64,000 bases of DNA from Halomonas sp. A11-A (lineage in GTDB: Bacteria; Pseudomonadota; Gammaproteobacteria; Pseudomonadales; Halomonadaceae), in assembly GCF_003182195.1 (NCBI RefSeq), contig NZ_QGTM01000003.1, positions 124,001 to 188,000 on the forward strand. Direction: 5' to 3'. The notes beneath the pieces were generated by a model, which ran no database searches, had not been told where the DNA came from, and was given only the letters and a program-made list of their open reading frames with translations. The stretch's first letter is position 1, and each line of letters starts with the position of its first letter. A program made the position numbers and the translations under genes. This document shows, one piece after another, positions 30,690-38,956 of this stretch.

Positions 30690-33437
30690 TCAGTCGGGCA
30701 GGCTTTCCAGGCGATGGCGCTGCCATTCGCTCTGGGGCTCGTTGAGGCGCAGCACCGCATCCACCACCTGCTCCTCCATGTTGTAGCGCTGGCTGAACCC
30801 CAGATGCTTCATCAGGGCGCGCATCGGGTGGTTGTCCACCATGATCTTGCCGACCATCTCCAGGGTGCCGATGCTGCGGCAGTAGTCGATCATCTTGTTC
30901 ATCAGCAGGCTGCCGATCCCCAGCCCCTGGAGGTCGTCGCGGATGATGATCGAGAACTCGGTGCGGATGTTGTCGGGGTCGTTCCAGACCCGCACCACGC
31001 CAAGCATCTCCTTGCTGCCGTCCTCCCGGTGGTGTTCGGCGATGAAGGCCATCTGCCGGTCGTAATTGATGTGCGAGAGCATCGACAGGTCGCGCTGGGT
31101 CAGGTCCGACTTGTTGTGGAAGTAGCGGAAGCGGATGCTCTCCTCGGAGAGCTGCTCGTGGAAGCGGGTGATCAGCGGGGCATCCTCGGCCCGGATGGGG
31201 CGCACCTCTACCTCCCAGCCGTTCTTGAGGGTCACCCACTCTCGCAGCTCCTCCGGGTAGGGCATGATCGCGAAGCGCGCCGGCTGCCCCAGGTCCATGG
31301 CGAAGTCCACCGCCACCATCTCGTCACGGTTGAGCAGCAGCGGGTTGATCTCCATGCCGCGCAGCTCCAGCAGGTCGCTTGCCATCTGCGACAGCTTGAC
31401 CAGCAGCTGGCAGAGCCGGTCGATGTCGCGCTGCGGGTCGCTGGAGTGCTCGTGGATCAGGCGTGCCGCGTGAGTGCGGTCCACCATGTCCTCGGCCAGG
31501 GTCATGTTGAGGGGGGGCAGCGCCACCTGGCGGTCGGCCAGGATATTGACCTTGTAGCCGCCGATACCGAAGACGATCACCGGGCCGAACACCGGGTCCC
31601 GGGTGACCCCGGCGCACACCTGCAGCGAGTGCTTGCCGCGCTGCATGGGCTGCAGGCAGTACTCACGAACCCTGAAGGCGGGATACTTCTCGCTCACCTG
31701 TTCGCCAAGCAGCGCGATCCCCTCGGCCACCTGCTCGGGGCTCTTCAGGTCCTGCAGCAGCCCCGCCGAGATCCGGTGGGGATGCTTGCGATAGCGAAAC
31801 GGCCGGCAGTTCCCCTCGTGCACCACCTTGAGCGCCATGGCGCCATCGAACGCCTCCGCCGCCTCGGCACCCTCCTCGGGGGTTGCCACGTAGCGACTCT
31901 GGGCCACCGGAATGCCGTAGGCCTCCAGCACCTGGGCGGTCTCCGAGTGGGAGAGCGTCTCGCGCCCCTCGGCCTTGGCCTCCTGGATCAGGGTACGGCA
32001 GCGCGCGCGGATGTCCGGTGTGGTGGCAAACGGCAGGCTGGGCGGCGTCTCCTGCAGCAGCGCCTGCACCCGCTGGTAGTCCACCATGTGCATGAAGGCG
32101 CTGATCGCCTTCTCGGGGGAGACATAGGTGGGAATCCCCGCCAGGTTGCACTCGTGGCGCGCCGAGAGCGCCTCCTCGAGCCCCATGAAGCTGGTCAGCA
32201 GGTTGCGGCGAAAGCGCTTGCGGTTGGCCACCACCGCCTCGGCGGTGGTCCGGGAGGGCGCCAGGCGGGTCGGCGCATGCACCACCAGCACGGCATCGAC
32301 GCCGGGGTCGGCGGCCACGATCTCGATGGCATCGACGAACTTCTCGGGGGTGGCGTTGCCGCCCAGGTCCACCGGGTTCTCCCCTGGCTTGCTCATGTCG
32401 AAGTCGCCCTGCCTGAGGGCGCGGCGCGTCTCCTCGGTGAACAAGGCCAGCTTGCCCCCGGCGTGGATCAGCTTGTCGATGGCCAGCATGGCGGGGCCCA
32501 GGCCGTTGGAGACGATCGCCAGGCGGTCGCCGCGCAGCGGTTTCATGCGCGACAGGGTCATCAGCGCATCGAAGAGCTCGTCGGAGTCGTGGACGCGCAC
32601 CACCCCGGCCCGGGAGAAGGCCGCATCGAAGATCTGGTCGCGGTTGGCGACCCCCGGCGTGGGCGGCAGGCCGGTAAGGTCCGACTGAGGCGTGCGGCCG
32701 CTCTTGATGGCCAGCACCAGGCGGTTGCGCGAGGCGTCGCGCAGCGCGGTCATGAAGTGCAGGGCGTCGTGGATCTTCTCCAGGTGGAGCAGGATCGCCT
32801 GGGTCGGCGAGAACTGATTGATGTAGTCGAGCAGGTCGGGAAGCATCACATCGACGCTGTCGCCGAGGGTGATCAGGTGTGAGAAGCCGACGCCGCGCCC
32901 CGCCGCCCAGTCGATCATCGCCGTGCCGAGCATGCCCGACTGGCCCAGGTAGGCCACCTTGCCGGCCTTGATCGGCCGGTTGGCATAGGAGGCGTTGAGC
33001 TTGCGGCCCGGCACGATCAGCCCCATGCACTCGGGCCCCAGCACGCGGATCCCCGACTGGCGAGCGGCATCGAGCATGCGCTGGCGGATCGAGGCCTTGC
33101 CGTCGCGGACCTCGTCCAGATGGGAGCCACCGGAGAGCACCAGGGCGGCGCGCACCCCGATGCTGCCCAGCCGTGCGATGCGCCCCGGCACCGTGGCCAC
33201 CGGCGAGCAGATGACGGCGAGGTCCGGGGCCTCGGGAAGCTGGCCGATGCGCGCGAAGGCGGGCTGGCCGAAGACGCTCTCGTACCCCTTGGGGTTCACC
33301 GCCCAGATGGTGCCCGGAAAGCCAGCCTCCTGCAGGTTACGGATCACCAACCCGCCCAGGGAACTGGCCTTTTCCGAGGCGCCGATCACGGCGATGGTGC
33401 GAGGTTCGAAGAAGTGACGCAGGAAACGGGTGCTCAA
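30690..33437 (-). CDS. Pat-type protein lysine acetyltransferase (NDP-acyl-CoA synthetase-like fused to GNAT)
   Basis: A 915-residue two-part protein. The N-terminal about 700 residues resemble ADP-forming acyl-CoA synthetase: CoA-binding Rossmann domain (RTIAVIGASEKASSLGGLVIRNL), succinyl-CoA-ligase-like domain (GKVAYLGQSGMLGTAMIDW), and an ATP-grasp region (ALKVVHEGNC ... INPLLLNRDEMVAVD). The C-terminal about 170 residues are a GNAT acetyltransferase with acetyl-CoA motif DDLQGLGIGSLLMNKM. This is the architecture of Pat/PatZ (YfiQ), which acetylates lysines of metabolic enzymes such as acyl-CoA synthetases. The synthetase part is catalytically inactive in studied Pats. It is divergent from an HDAC-family gene, which suggests an acylation/deacylation pair. 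Confidence 0.88.
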   Translation of the reverse strand: MSTRFLRHFFEPRTIAVIGASEKASSLGGLVIRNLQEAGFPGTIWAVNPKGYESVFGQPAFARIGQLPEAPDLAVICSPVATVPGRIARLGSIGVRAALVLSGGSHLDEVRDGKASIRQRMLDAARQSGIRVLGPECMGLIVPGRKLNASYANRPIKAGKVAYLGQSGMLGTAMIDWAAGRGVGFSHLITLGDSVDVMLPDLLDYINQFSPTQAILLHLEKIHDALHFMTALRDASRNRLVLAIKSGRTPQSDLTGLPPTPGVANRDQIFDAAFSRAGVVRVHDSDELFDALMTLSRMKPLRGDRLAIVSNGLGPAMLAIDKLIHAGGKLALFTEETRRALRQGDFDMSKPGENPVDLGGNATPEKFVDAIEIVAADPGVDAVLVVHAPTRLAPSRTTAEAVVANRKRFRRNLLTSFMGLEEALSARHECNLAGIPTYVSPEKAISAFMHMVDYQRVQALLQETPPSLPFATTPDIRARCRTLIQEAKAEGRETLSHSETAQVLEAYGIPVAQSRYVATPEEGAEAAEAFDGAMALKVVHEGNCRPFRYRKHPHRISAGLLQDLKSPEQVAEGIALLGEQVSEKYPAFRVREYCLQPMQRGKHSLQVCAGVTRDPVFGPVIVFGIGGYKVNILADRQVALPPLNMTLAEDMVDRTHAARLIHEHSSDPQRDIDRLCQLLVKLSQMASDLLELRGMEINPLLLNRDEMVAVDFAMDLGQPARFAIMPYPEELREWVTLKNGWEVEVRPIRAEDAPLITRFHEQLSEESIRFRYFHNKSDLTQRDLSMLSHINYDRQMAFIAEHHREDGSKEMLGVVRVWNDPDNIRTEFSIIIRDDLQGLGIGSLLMNKMIDYCRSIGTLEMVGKIMVDNHPMRALMKHLGFSQRYNMEEQVVDAVLRLNEPQSEWQRHRLESLPD

Positions 33438-33552
33438 GACGCTCTCCCGACGGCTGGTGGCTGGATTGGCTGCCTACTGTGTACGACCTATTGACACTGT
33501 CTGGCAAGGGATTGGGCCAAGTAAAGTGACGCCAGTCAGCCTGGAGGCACCG
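33438..33552. promoter_or_regulatory. Divergent promoter region between pat-like and HDAC-like genes
   Basis: The 115-bp gap contains a consensus -35, TTGACA, at 33491-33496 on the plus strand. The best downstream -10-like hexamer (TAAAGT at 33522) is too far away at 25 bp, so no complete promoter can be claimed. A GGAGG ribosome site lies at 33543-33547 before the deacetylase start. Confidence 0.35.
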
Positions 33553-34506
33553 ATGATCACCGGTTACATCACCCATCCCCACTGCCAGCTCCACCACATG
33601 GGCCCCGAGCACCCCGAGAGCCCGCTGCGGCTGGAGGCGATCCGCGCCAGGCTGTCCCTTTCCGGGCTGCTGCAGCAGACCATGCAGTCCGAGGCCCGCG
33701 AGATCACCGAGGAGGAGCTGGCGCGGGTCCACCCCCTGCGCCACCTGCGCGCCCTGGACAAGTGCGTGCCCGAAGAGGGTATCGTCACCCTGGACAGCGA
33801 CACCATGATGAACCCGGATAGCCTCAACGCCGCCCGAGTGGCCGCGGGGGCGGTGATCCGCGGCGTCGACCAGGTCTTTCGCCAGCAGGCCGACAACGTT
33901 TTCTGTGCGGTGCGCCCCCCCGGCCACCATGCCGAGGCCACCGATGCCATGGGCTTCTGCTTCTACAACAACGTAGCGGTGGGGGCCGCCCACGCCCGCG
34001 CCAAGTACGGGGTGCGGCGCATCGCCATCCTCGACTTCGACGTGCACCAGTGCAACGGCACCATCGACATCTTCAAGGATGACCCCGATGTGCTGGTCTG
34101 TACCAGCTTTCAGTACCCCTTCTACCCCTGGCGCTACCTGCGTAGCGAGTGGCAGAACGTGGTCAATACCCCGCTGGAGGCCGGCACCGACGGCGCCGCC
34201 TTCCGCCGCGCCATCGAGGATGACTGGCTGCCTGCTCTGCACCGCTTCAAGCCGGAGCTTGTGCTGCTCTCCTCGGGCTTCGATGCCCACCGCGAGGACG
34301 AGATGGCCGAGCTGTGCCTAGAGGAGGAGGACTTCTACTGGATCACCCATATGGCCATGGAGATCGCCGCCCTCTACGCGGATAACCGGCTGGTCTCGGT
34401 GCTCGAGGGCGGCTATCACCTGGACTCCCTGGGCCGCAGCGTCGAGGCCCACCTCAAGGCGCTGCTCGGCCAGCCCTTCGGCGACGCCCCCGCACCCTCG
34501 GCCTGA
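33553..34506 (+). CDS. Histone deacetylase-family zinc hydrolase
   Basis: A 317-residue arginase/deacetylase-fold enzyme that would remove acetyl groups from lysine side chains or acetylpolyamines. Visible active-site residues are the His pair in RPPGHHAEA (His125, His126), zinc ligands Asp163 and His165 in DFDVHQCNGT, and a third Asp in SSGFDAHRED. The usual HHGNGT reads HQCNGT here; the zinc-ligand His is kept but the next His and Gly are replaced. The catalytic Tyr region is LEGGYHL. It is divergent from a Pat-like acetyltransferase and followed by a PuuR-like regulator, so protein deacetylation and polyamine deacetylation are both open. Confidence 0.87.
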   Translation: MITGYITHPHCQLHHMGPEHPESPLRLEAIRARLSLSGLLQQTMQSEAREITEEELARVHPLRHLRALDKCVPEEGIVTLDSDTMMNPDSLNAARVAAGAVIRGVDQVFRQQADNVFCAVRPPGHHAEATDAMGFCFYNNVAVGAAHARAKYGVRRIAILDFDVHQCNGTIDIFKDDPDVLVCTSFQYPFYPWRYLRSEWQNVVNTPLEAGTDGAAFRRAIEDDWLPALHRFKPELVLLSSGFDAHREDEMAELCLEEEDFYWITHMAMEIAALYADNRLVSVLEGGYHLDSLGRSVEAHLKALLGQPFGDAPAPSA

Positions 34507-34517
34507 GGTTTCCTGTC

Positions 34518-34537
34518 GGCGGGAAACGTTCCCCGCC
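34518..34537. promoter_or_regulatory. 20-bp near-palindrome after the deacetylase gene
   Basis: GGCGGG, a centre containing AACGTT, then CCCGCC: a 20-bp sequence symmetrical except at one pair of positions. A GTTTCC/GGAAAC pair overlaps it (34508-34513, 34522-34527). It may be the deacetylase terminator or an operator for the XRE-cupin gene. Confidence 0.4.
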
Positions 34538-34598
34538 AACAGCAGCGCCGGGGCGGCCTGAGAACGACGTTATCGCCGACGGGCTGTGATAAGCTTGA

Positions 34599-34612
34599 GG
34601 AAACCTGTTTCC
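34599..34612. promoter_or_regulatory. Perfect dyad upstream of the XRE-cupin regulator
   Basis: GGAAAC-CT-GTTTCC is a perfect 14-bp inverted repeat 18 bp before the regulator's ATG. The same half-sites occur about 85 bp upstream with wider spacing. Small HTH repressors often bind their own promoters, so autoregulation is the simplest reading. Confidence 0.55.
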
Positions 34613-34630
34613 GATAGTGAATTTCTGCCG

Positions 34631-35263
34631 ATGACCGCCACCACCGATCAGGACGCCGCCCTGCGCATCGCCTCGGGCCGCAAGCCGCTCGTCGAACCGC
34701 TGCGCCTCGGCGATCGCCTGCGCGAGATCCGCCTGGCCAACCAGTGGACCCTGGAAGACGTCAGCCAGCGCACCGGGCTCGCCCGCTCCACCCTCTCCAA
34801 GATCGAGAACGACCAGATCTCGCCCACCTTCACCGCCGTGCAGAAGCTGATCGGCGGGCTCGGTATCGACCTGCCCCAGCTGCTCACGCCGCCTCGCCAG
34901 CAGAGCCGTACCATGGGCCGCCGCGACCTGACCCGCCGCGGCCACGGGCAGCAGCACCCCACCCCCACCTATGAGCACGAGCTGCTCAGTTGCGAGCTGG
35001 CCCAGAAGCGCATGATTCCCTTCAAAACCATTGTGCGGGCGCGCAGCTTCGATGAGTTCGGCGAGTGGGTGCGCCACGACGGCGAGGAGTTCCTGATGGT
35101 GCTCGACGGCGAGATCCTGCTCTACACCGAGTTCTACGAGCCGCTGCGGCTCGAGCAGGGCGACAGCATCTACTTCGACAGCGACATGGGCCACGCCCTG
35201 ATCTCGGTGAGCGATGAGGATGCCGTGGTGCTGTCGGTCTGCACCCGCGTCGACGCCGCCTGA
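34631..35263 (+). CDS. XRE-family regulator with C-terminal cupin domain (PuuR-like)
   Basis: A 210-residue transcription factor. The HTH spans about 28-82 (LRLGDRLREIRLANQWTLEDVSQRTGLARSTLSKIENDQISPT), followed by a charged linker (about 95-120) and a cupin domain (GEEFLMVLDGEILLYTEFYEPLRLEQGDSIYFDSDMGHAL). The architecture is that of PuuR and related sensors of polyamines or amino acids. The neighbouring HDAC-family gene could be its target. The ligand cannot be read from the sequence. Both dyads upstream are candidate operators. Confidence 0.88.
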   Translation: MTATTDQDAALRIASGRKPLVEPLRLGDRLREIRLANQWTLEDVSQRTGLARSTLSKIENDQISPTFTAVQKLIGGLGIDLPQLLTPPRQQSRTMGRRDLTRRGHGQQHPTPTYEHELLSCELAQKRMIPFKTIVRARSFDEFGEWVRHDGEEFLMVLDGEILLYTEFYEPLRLEQGDSIYFDSDMGHALISVSDEDAVVLSVCTRVDAA

Positions 35264-35264
35264 G

Positions 35265-36116
35265 TCAGCCCCTGGCGCCGGCCGCCCGGTCTCCCGGGCG
35301 GCGCTGAGGGATGGCATCCAGCACCAGGCGCTCGCCGGCGTGGATCGCCTGGAAGTGGCGCCCCTTGGCGCGGGCGATCAGCATCACCCCGAAACGGCTG
35401 GCGAGCTCGACCCCCTTCTGGGTCACCCCGGAGCGCGACACCAGCACCCCGATGCCCATCTGGGCCACCTTGAGCACCATCTCCGAGGTGAGCCGCCCGG
35501 TGGTGTAGAAGATATCCGCCTGCCCCGAATCCGCCTCCGCCAGCCACTGCCGCCCCGCCAGGGTATCCACGGCGTTGTGGCGGCCCACGTCCTCCACGAA
35601 GTCCAGCACCCGGGCCTGATGGCACAGCGCACAGCCGTGCACCGCTCCGGCGCTGCGGTAGGTCTGGTTGTACTCGCCGAGGTTCTCCAGCAGCGCATAG
35701 AGGGTCGACTGGCGCAGCGGCGTCTCGGCCAGGGGGCGGCGAGGTACCGCATCGAGCAGTCGGCCGAACACCGTGCCCTGGCCGCAGCCGGTGGTCACGG
35801 TGCGATGCCCCAGACGCTCCTCGAGATCCTCCGGCAGGTGTCGGGTCACCACCGCCGCGGCCTCGACCTCCCAGTCCACGTGCACCGCCACGAGATCGTC
35901 GCCGCGGGTCAGCAGCCCCTGGTTGCGCAGGTAGCCCACCACCAGCGCCTCGGGGTCATCGCCCAGGGTCATCAGGGTGACAATCTCGCGTCTGTTGAGA
36001 TAGAGGGTCAGCGCGCGCTCGGCGGCGATGGCCTGGCGACGGGGCTCGCCGAACTCGTCGAGGACCTCGATCTCCAGGGTGGCGGGCAGGCGGGCATGGC
36101 TGCGGGTGAACGGCAT
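35265..36116 (-). CDS. fdhD: FdhD, sulfurtransferase for formate dehydrogenase
   Basis: FdhD transfers sulfur to the molybdenum cofactor of formate dehydrogenase, a step needed for activity. The 283-residue protein has the catalytic-type CxxC in AVHGCALCHQ, with TGCGQGTVFG, DVGRHNAVDTLAG, TTGRLTSEMVLK and RSGVTQKGVELA. The frame stays open upstream only because it lies antisense to the DUF3305 gene; I start at MPFTRSHARLP (36116). It is divergent from the formate dehydrogenase gene cluster it serves. Confidence 0.95.
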   Translation of the reverse strand: MPFTRSHARLPATLEIEVLDEFGEPRRQAIAAERALTLYLNRREIVTLMTLGDDPEALVVGYLRNQGLLTRGDDLVAVHVDWEVEAAAVVTRHLPEDLEERLGHRTVTTGCGQGTVFGRLLDAVPRRPLAETPLRQSTLYALLENLGEYNQTYRSAGAVHGCALCHQARVLDFVEDVGRHNAVDTLAGRQWLAEADSGQADIFYTTGRLTSEMVLKVAQMGIGVLVSRSGVTQKGVELASRFGVMLIARAKGRHFQAIHAGERLVLDAIPQRRPGDRAAGARG

Positions 36117-36248
36117 GAGGCGTCTCGTCTGTGGTGGGTGGGTGCCGACGGCGACTTGACCATCATGGCACCCTGGCGCCTTACTGTCTCCAGTACCGCC
36201 GCCATCACCGCCCTCGGCTCCCCCCATCCACAACAACAGGAGCGTGCC

Positions 36249-36680
36249 GTGACAGACGCCCACCATCTGCGCCCCGTCGGCATCACCCTGGCGGCCCGTG
36301 AGCACACCATCAACGGCTTCCGGGCTACCCAGTGGCACATCGCGGACCTGACCCCGGAGCGGGGCGGCGATGCCACCCTGTGGCTGCAGCTCACCATGAC
36401 CGAGCGCGCCGCCTACCGCTTCAATCTCTCCTCGGGCAACCCTCGCCTCTTCGTGCGCGCCGGCTTTACCGGCGGCCCCGCCAGCGCCGCCGCCATCACC
36501 GCCAGCCAGGACGTGGCCGCCGCCTGGATGGACGGCGAGCAGCAGGTGCTCGAAGCCCCCATGCCCCTGGCCATCCAGGTGTGGATCGAGGCCTATCTGG
36601 CCCGCCACGGCGAGGCGCCCGTGGAGGAGCGCAAGAAGAAGCGCAAGGGCGCCGGACGCGCCCGGGAGGCGCAGCCATGA
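36249..36680 (+). CDS. DUF3305 protein of the formate dehydrogenase locus
   Basis: A 143-residue protein of the DUF3305 family, found with DUF3306 in formate dehydrogenase loci. It contains ITLAAREHTINGFRATQWHIADLTP and a Lys/Arg-rich tail. Function is unknown; no cofactor motif is visible. The start is the GTG at 36249, 4 bp after a CAGGAG-type site; the long frame upstream is antisense to fdhD. The stop overlaps the next start (ATGA). Confidence 0.82.
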   Translation: MTDAHHLRPVGITLAAREHTINGFRATQWHIADLTPERGGDATLWLQLTMTERAAYRFNLSSGNPRLFVRAGFTGGPASAAAITASQDVAAAWMDGEQQVLEAPMPLAIQVWIEAYLARHGEAPVEERKKKRKGAGRAREAQP

Positions 36681-37210
36681 ACCGCCTGGAGCGTTGGTCG
36701 CGCCGCAAGCGCGGCCTGGAGGCCGAGCCCGCCGCCTCGGCGGAGGCGGTGCCACCTCCGCACGAGGCAGCGGCCGCCAGCGACGAGCCGGACGCCCCGC
36801 CCCCCCTGCTGGACGATACCCTCCCCGACCCCGAGAGCCTGCCGCCCGGCAGCGAGGTCAGCCGCTATCTGCAGGAGGGGGTCAGCCAGGCGCTGCGCCG
36901 CCGTGCCCTTCGCCGCCTCTGGCAGGCCGACCACTACCAGGTCCGCGACGGCCTCGACGACTACGACGGCGACTACAGCCAGCTCGAGCCCATGACCCGG
37001 GAGGTCGCCGAACGCCTGCGACACTGGAGCCGGCGGGTCAACGAGGCCCTCGAGCCCGAAGAAGCCATCGAGGAGGCCGCCCCTGACGAGGAGCAGGCGC
37101 GGGTCGCCGACGACGAGGCTCACCCTCCGGTCGAGCCCGCCCCGGACGCGGCACCGGTCGGACGCGACCAAGGTGGCATAGGTCATATTAGCGATTCTCG
37201 ACAAGACTGA
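36677..37210 (+). CDS. DUF3306 protein of the formate dehydrogenase locus
   Basis: A 177-residue acidic protein of the DUF3306 family. The conserved core (about 75-120) includes LRRLWQADHYQVRDGLDDYDGDYSQLEP; the ends are Ala/Glu/Pro-rich and probably disordered. It starts MNRLERWSRRKRG, overlapping the DUF3305 stop. Family members co-occur with FDH polyferredoxins and TorD-type chaperones, implying an assembly role that has not been proved. Confidence 0.83.
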   Translation: MNRLERWSRRKRGLEAEPAASAEAVPPPHEAAAASDEPDAPPPLLDDTLPDPESLPPGSEVSRYLQEGVSQALRRRALRRLWQADHYQVRDGLDDYDGDYSQLEPMTREVAERLRHWSRRVNEALEPEEAIEEAAPDEEQARVADDEAHPPVEPAPDAAPVGRDQGGIGHISDSRQD

Positions 37211-37244
37211 GAGGAGCCCTACCCCCCAACAACAAGAGGTGTTC

Positions 37245-38954
37245 ATGCCCCCCCCCATCGCCCTCACGTCGCTGGATGACCGGCGCAACCGTGCCGCCCG
37301 CGACGCCGCCAGGCGCCGCATCTCCTGGCCGGCCAACCTGGCTCCCGAGACCGTGGAGTTCGAGAGCCAGGGCCATCTGCTGATCCTGGGCAGCGAACTC
37401 GACGCTCGGCGCGCCGCCGCCACGCTGATCGACCGGCTGCCGGGCATCGCCCTGCTGGTGACCGAGCGCTCCAGCGCCGAGGATGACCCGGCGCTGGAGC
37501 AGATCTGGCAGGCTACCGCCGCCCTGCCCTGCCATACCGCCGCCAACGCCGACGCCCTGCGCCTCGAGGGCTACCTGGGCCGCTTCCTGGCCACCCTGGC
37601 GCTGGACGGGGAGAGTGTGAACCTGGCCCAGGCCACCCTGGGGCGGCCCCGCTTCGACCAGGTCCTCGACCTCGGCACCCGGCCGCATCTGACCCTGGAG
37701 CTGCCCCCGCCGGGCTACCATGCCGTGCGCTGGGGCAGCGCCGAGGTCGACCAGGCGCTGGAGACGCTGGCCGCCTCCGTCGGCGTCTTCGAGGCCCCTC
37801 GTCACGTTCAGATCAACGCCGAGCTCTGCGCCCACCAGCGCAGCGGCCTGCCCGGCTGCACCCGCTGTCTGGAGACCTGCCCGGCCGATGCCCTGGCCAG
37901 CCGCCAGGGCCGGGTCGAGGCCTGGATCGAGGTCGACCCTTACCGCTGCCACGGGGCGGGCAGCTGTGCCAGTGCCTGCCCCACCGGGGCCATCGAGTAC
38001 CGCCTGCCGCACCCTGCGCCTCTGGAGGGCTACCTCGCGGGCCTGCTCGGCGCCTATGCCGAGGCCGGCGGCGAACAGCCGGTGGTGCGCTTCGTCACCG
38101 CGGCGCGGCGCCGCTGTGAAGCCACCGAGCCGGCCGGCCATGTGCTCGACATCGAGCTGGAGGAGCTCGGCGCCGCCGGGCTCGATCACTGGCTCGCCGC
38201 CCTGGCGGCTGGCGCCGCCGAGGTGCGCCTGCAGCGTGATGCGGAGACCCCTCCGACCCTGCAGCAGCAGCTCGAGGCCCAGGTTGTCCAGGCCAGGGAG
38301 CTGCTCGCGGCTCTCGGGCACCGCCCCGAGCGCCTGGCGTGGCTCTCCATCGAGGACGACGGCAGCGCTCGCGACGCCCTGCCCCGGGAGGCGGCGCTGG
38401 TCGCGCGCCCCCGGGCCGAGGCTGCGAGTGGCAAGCGCGAACGCCTCAACGCCACCCTCGACTGGCTGGCCGCCCAGGGGGCCCCGAGCGGCGAGAGCCA
38501 CGCCCTGCCCGCCGGTGCGTCCTTCGGCGCCATCGAGGTGGACACCGAGCGCTGCACGCTGTGCCAGGGCTGCGTGTCGCTCTGTCCCACCCCGGCGCTC
38601 TCCGGCGGCGACGACACCACCCCGCGCCTGGCCTTCCGCGAGGCCGACTGCATCCAGTGCGGCCTGTGTGCGGCCGGCTGCCCGGAGCAGGCGATCCGCC
38701 TCGCGCCGGGGTTCCTCGCCGCGCCCGAGCGGTGCGAGACCCGTGTGATCAAGGAGGAGCCGGCCTTCGCCTGCATCCGCTGCGGCAAGCCCTTCGCCTC
38801 CGCCAGCACCATCGCCAGCATCCAGCGCAAGCTGGCCGACCACCCCTATTTCGCCGGCGAGGCCCGCGCACGCCTCGAGATGTGCGAGGACTGCCGCGTC
38901 CAGGACGTCTGGCAGGAGCTCGCCCGCGACCCCGAACGCCAGCTGAAGGTGTAG
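37245..38954 (+). CDS. 4Fe-4S polyferredoxin of the formate dehydrogenase locus
   Basis: A 569-residue protein with two ferredoxin regions. The first (about 190-250) has C-x(n) clusters CTRCLETCPADAL and CHGAGSCASACPTGAI. The second (about 430-500) has CTLCQGCVSLCPTPA and CIQCGLCAAGCPEQAI, followed by a C-terminal CIRCG and CEDC pair that may bind another metal. It has no signal peptide, so it is cytoplasmic. Such proteins are encoded with DUF3305/3306 and TorD-like chaperones before fdhA. A role in electron supply or maturation is inferred. The ATG at 37245 follows AGAGG. Confidence 0.85.
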   Translation: MPPPIALTSLDDRRNRAARDAARRRISWPANLAPETVEFESQGHLLILGSELDARRAAATLIDRLPGIALLVTERSSAEDDPALEQIWQATAALPCHTAANADALRLEGYLGRFLATLALDGESVNLAQATLGRPRFDQVLDLGTRPHLTLELPPPGYHAVRWGSAEVDQALETLAASVGVFEAPRHVQINAELCAHQRSGLPGCTRCLETCPADALASRQGRVEAWIEVDPYRCHGAGSCASACPTGAIEYRLPHPAPLEGYLAGLLGAYAEAGGEQPVVRFVTAARRRCEATEPAGHVLDIELEELGAAGLDHWLAALAAGAAEVRLQRDAETPPTLQQQLEAQVVQARELLAALGHRPERLAWLSIEDDGSARDALPREAALVARPRAEAASGKRERLNATLDWLAAQGAPSGESHALPAGASFGAIEVDTERCTLCQGCVSLCPTPALSGGDDTTPRLAFREADCIQCGLCAAGCPEQAIRLAPGFLAAPERCETRVIKEEPAFACIRCGKPFASASTIASIQRKLADHPYFAGEARARLEMCEDCRVQDVWQELARDPERQLKV

Positions 38955-38956
38955 CC

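Noticed and set aside
30567-32882. Open frame of about 770 codons on the plus strand
   Set aside because: It is antisense to the Pat-like gene and shows no domain; the first part crosses the bidirectional terminator.
36117-36755. Apparent long N-terminal extension of FdhD
   Set aside because: It is antisense to the DUF3305 gene and unlike any FdhD.
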